Shown here: positions 7,844 to 10,000 of the stretch, piece after piece
Position numbering within the stretch: position 1 is the stretch's first letter
How the letters are laid out: each line of letters starts with the position of its first letter
NCBI GenBank assembly: GCA_003573635.1
Contig: QUTJ01031620.1
Span: 1 to 10,000 of the forward strand
DNA length: 10,000 bases
Origin: Goniomonas avonlea
Taxonomy: Eukaryota > Cryptophyceae > Goniomonadida > Goniomonadaceae
Direction of reading: 5' to 3'
Position numbers and translations under genes: made by a program
Notes under the pieces: model-generated
The model's database searches: none
What the model was told of the DNA's origin: nothing
What the model saw: the letters and a program-made list of their open reading frames with translations, nothing else

Positions 7844-8400
7844 ATGGTTGGAAAGGCCCAGGCTGGAGCTCTGCTCCTCGTTCTCGCAGGAGCTTTGCTT
7901 GTTGTGAGCATGTCCCAAAGCCAACAGGATGATTCCTTCGCTCTTGCTGCTGCTGCTGCCCCTGCGGCTGCTGCCCCCGCGGCTGCTGCCCCCGCGGCTG
8001 CCGCTCCCGCTGCTGCCGGCAAGCCAGCCGCCGCTCCTGCAGCAGCAGCTTCTGGCAAACCCGCTGCCGCTTCTGCCGGTGCTGCGTCTGCTGCTTCTGC
8101 CTCAGGAGCCAGTGGCTCCTCTGGGGCGTCTTCGAGCGGATCTTCGAAGTCTGTGCGTGATAACGTTTTGTCGTTGGTGTGAAAATGACTGCCGAACAGG
8201 AGGTGGCCCAGGACCACCGCAAGGCTCTGGTTGCTTTCTTCTGTGTGCTTGCGGTTAGTCTCGATAATGTATGCTCAGTTTCCCTGATTTTGATTGTTTT
8301 GCAGGCGGGAATGCTCATCCTTGCCTACAAGAAGAATCAGGCGGCCACGGGCGAAAGTGAGCCTTTGAACCCGGAGGGTGGGAATCAGTATGGCACCTAA
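7844..8400 (+). CDS. Small type I membrane protein with Ala/Pro/Ser-rich ectodomain (three exons)
   Basis: Exons are 7844-8152, 8200-8253 and 8305-8400, giving 152 residues. Introns of 47 and 51 nt are GT-AG and phase 0. Residues 1-~25 form a signal peptide (hydrophobic core GALLLVLAGALLVV). An Asp/Gln/Ser stretch follows, then repeated AAAAP units and GKPAAA segments, then a Ser/Gly-rich stalk to about residue 103. Splicing both introns out creates one clean membrane segment, KALVAFFCVLAAGMLILAYKK (split here by intron 2 between the two Ala codons), and a short hydrophilic tail ending NQYGT. Without splicing the first frame stops right after the stalk and loses the membrane anchor. Such Ala/Pro/Ser ectodomains resemble arabinogalactan- or mucin-like glycoproteins, which would place it at the cell surface or an endomembrane. 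No family is recognised. Confidence 0.85.
7964..8008. repeat. Three 15-bp tandem repeats encoding Ala-Ala-Ala-Ala-Pro
   Basis: The unit GCGGCTGCTGCCCCC occurs exactly at 7964-7978 and 7979-7993 and as a variant at 7994-8008. It encodes the AAAAP periods of the ectodomain. The repeat keeps other frames open too, which is why spurious Leu/Pro-rich and Gly/Gln-rich frames appear here. Confidence 0.9.
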
Positions 8401-8477
8401 ACATTGTAGTTTTGTTGAATAAGAACCTTCAACAAGTAGCTTTCTTCTTGCTCAAGTTGTTGACGCGGACCAGTCAC

Positions 8478-9350
8478 TCAGTTAAGGGGAGTCCGTGGAA
8501 TCTCACAGAAAGATGCCTCTGCAACAGTGACAGCCCACAGTTGTTGCAAACTTGCACGCTTGCTCCTCATTACCCATTGGTCGGTCTCGCCCCCTTCGGT
8601 GCTGAAAGTCAAAGAGAACACAAACCTGGGTCGTGTGAGCACGCAGGAGATCAAAGTGGGCGCAAATACTGAGACAGGAGTGCTGGGGCTCACCGAGGTA
8701 GCGCCTCAGGGTGATTGCGATGCTCGTCGTGAATGAACTGCACAGAATTGACATCCGACAGCATCAGTTGGCCTCGAGCACCGAGGCAATTGTTGTTTTC
8801 CAGGTGCCATGACCCACACGGCTGCTTCTTTTTCCCACAGGCGGATCTGGGACCTGTCCAGCCCCAAGCTTCGCGCTGTTTGGCACTTGGTGGTCTTGGT
8901 TCGCTGAAGTACAAGAGGCGACGAGTCGTCAACACAAAATACCGTTTGTGCCAGCCTAATGTGACGCCTTGTGTAAAAGTCAGCCATCTGTTTACAGCTG
9001 AAAAAATGACCTGATGAGGTGCGCCGAAGCATGTTGCCGCCCGGGAACGAAGGTTGCTTTGTCAGGACGCCTAGCGGTGGATGTTAAAACAACACCAACA
9101 AAACCACTTCCACCTTCTAAAAGCACCAACTCCTCGGGAGGATCCCATCCATTTGCCTCAGCAGTCCCGATATGGACGGGAGTCAGAGCTGCAGTGTGGA
9201 TGGAGAAGTCAAGCAGATGAACGGAGACGTCAAGCGCGTACTTTTGTCAATGGCGTGGTGCTCCTCCTTAAGAAAGGTAGCATGCTCCGTAAGGAGCAGA
9301 AAATTTGCCCCAAAAAGACTTTTCAGCTCTTGCTTCGGTGTGATTGCCAT
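8478..9350 (-). CDS. Unrecognised protein of about 200 residues (about six short exons)
   Basis: My model has exons 9350-9242, 9188-9114, 9070-8943, 8903-8818, 8737-8574 and 8518-8478 with introns of 53, 43, 39, 80 and 55 nt, all GT-AG and frame-consistent. The product starts MAITPKQELKSLFGANFLLL, passes through WDPPEELVLLEG and MADFYTRRHIRLAQT, and has a segment TARSLGLDRSQIRLWEKE. That last segment looks like a helix-turn-helix of the Brinker/psq or CENP-B N-terminal kind (ARxxGxxxSxIRxW), a weak resemblance. The first four exons are the best supported. The C-terminal part is uncertain: GTGAGC at about 8693 and the T-rich stretch ending TTTCAG at about 8602 could be a further 92-nt intron, giving a shorter tail. 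It is head-to-head with the ankyrin gene and tail-to-tail with the membrane protein gene (77 bp). Confidence 0.6.
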
Positions 9351-9508
9351 CACTGGTCGCCGGCCAACGAGTGAGCTCTCTGGGCTGTCCGGCTCTGAGC
9401 ACTAGCGAGCAGCGAACGAGTCTAGTACTACTAGTAGTAGGGCCCTAAAAGAGCCCTCAGATTTTGCCTCACAGAAAGCCCCGAGCCCGACCCGAGACTC
9501 CGCCAACC
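9351..9508. promoter_or_regulatory. 158-bp bidirectional promoter with central palindromes
   Basis: The spacer separates the start codons of the unrecognised gene (-) and the ankyrin gene (+). Two perfect palindromes lie near its middle (9430): TACTACTAGTAGTA at 9426-9439 and TAGGGCCCTA at 9438-9447, overlapping by two bases. No classical TATA box is seen. Confidence 0.55.
9426..9447. repeat. Overlapping 14-bp and 10-bp perfect palindromes
   Basis: TACTACTAGTAGTA and TAGGGCCCTA each equal their own reverse complement and share TA. They could bind dimeric regulators acting on both flanking genes; this is inferred from symmetry and position only. Confidence 0.6.
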
Positions 9509-9990
9509 ATGGGTTGTTCTTGCACCAAAGACGGCGAAGCCATGGGGGCTGACGAAGACACTCCTCTCCCTAAAGCCCAGATGGTAGCGTGACTACAGTT
9601 GTCTCTTGGCTTCCTCAGTCTGATTTCAACCAGGTTGCCTGTGCGCCTTCAGATTTTTTTGGATTTGTGAGCAAAGGCGATGTTGAAGGTGTCAAAAAAG
9701 TTCTGGAGGCTGATCCGGAAGCTTACAAAATGCGAGATGAGGTGGATAATCACTTGCGCAAACTGTTTGTTTGACACAGCGTTCAGAGTCGGCGCACGCC
9801 GTTGTTCGTCAGCTGCGACAGAGGCAATCCAGAAATCGCGCAACTTTTGATTGACGCAAAGGCGGAACTGAACGTCTTTGACAATGTGCGAGACCCGCCC
9901 TCACTGTTGCCACCCTGACACCCCCATTTACAGCAACAGCATACTCCGTTACACAAAGCTGCTTATTGGGGGCATGTGCAGGTCGTGACG
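9509..9990 (+). CDS. Ankyrin-repeat protein with N-terminal MGCSC lipidation signal (partial, runs off the window)
   Basis: Visible exons are 9509-9583, 9634-9741, 9787-9885 and 9934-9990, with introns of 50, 45 and 48 nt, all phase 0; a further donor (GTGGGT) begins at 9991 and the gene continues past the window. The first residues MGCSCTKDGE combine Gly2 with Cys3 and Cys5, the pattern for N-myristoylation plus palmitoylation, so the protein is probably membrane-attached. Residues from ~32 form ankyrin repeats: FFGFVSKGDVEGVKKVLEAD, then RRTPLFVSCDRGNPEIAQLL, then HTPLHKAAYWGHVQVV. The acceptor at 9933 was chosen over 9939 because it yields DNQQHTPLH, the usual spacing before TPLH. Ankyrin repeats bind protein partners; no other domain is in view, so function stays open. 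A closer acceptor at 9618 for exon 2 would add five residues. Confidence 0.85.
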
Positions 9991-10000
9991 GTGGGTGTCA

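Noticed and set aside
8733-9014. Plus-strand frame of 93 codons preceded by a TTTTTCCCACAG acceptor-like site
   Set aside because: It could be an exon on the plus strand, but no partner exons with a start or matching phase were found, and the minus-strand model uses the whole interval.
9014-9405. Overlapping plus-strand frames of 68-97 codons
   Set aside because: They are antisense to the first three exons of the minus-strand gene, which has a better start and a frame-consistent exon chain. The support is moderate, so transcript strand data would settle it.
1-10000. tRNA, rRNA, CRISPR array, insertion sequence, or viral genes
   Set aside because: I saw no cloverleaf, rRNA-like sequence, regularly spaced repeats, transposase frame with terminal inverted repeats, or viral protein pattern.

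Overview
This window is nuclear DNA from a gene-dense, intron-rich microbial eukaryote. The basis is visible in the sequence: every gene I could rebuild needs several short GT-AG introns (mostly 39-70 nt), and the products are eukaryotic families (MORN protein, PIAS/SIZ SUMO ligase, ankyrin protein with an acylation signal). I cannot name the taxon. The radial-spoke-like MORN protein hints at a flagellated protist or alga, but that is inference. Splice sites were placed by eye from frame, GT/AG borders and family motifs, so single junctions can be wrong.

Layout. (1) 267-987 (+): MORN-repeat protein, three exons, with AATAAA downstream. (2) 1088-2921 (-): SUMO E3 ligase with SAP, PINIT and SP-RING domains, about ten exons. 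One C-terminal junction is unresolved. (3) 3294-5720 (+): long Ala/Glu/Arg-rich coiled-coil protein; one intron carries a CT/GT microsatellite and another about 0.7 kb of degenerate repeats. (4) 6076-7698 (-): membrane-anchored calcineurin-like metallophosphoesterase whose true C-terminus lies in two extra downstream exons, one of them a 36-nt microexon. (5) 7844-8400 (+): small signal-peptide, Ala/Pro/Ser-rich, single-pass membrane protein. (6) 8478-9350 (-): unrecognised protein of about 200 residues built from about six exons. (7) 9509 to beyond the window end (+): ankyrin-repeat protein with an N-terminal MGCSC lipidation signal.

The seven genes alternate strictly in strand (+ - + - + - +). 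They therefore share three divergent promoter spacers (372, 145 and 158 bp between start codons) and three convergent tail-to-tail spacers (100, 355 and 77 bp). Each divergent spacer has a dyad-symmetric element close to its midpoint. The genes do not form one evident pathway; the architecture reads as genome compaction rather than an operon-like system.

The points most worth a second look are: an intron that looks born from a tandem duplication of exon sequence; the phosphoesterase microexon flanked by complementary purine and pyrimidine tracts; the midpoint dyads; and the unrecognised minus-strand gene. I saw no rRNA, tRNA, CRISPR array, insertion sequence or viral gene.
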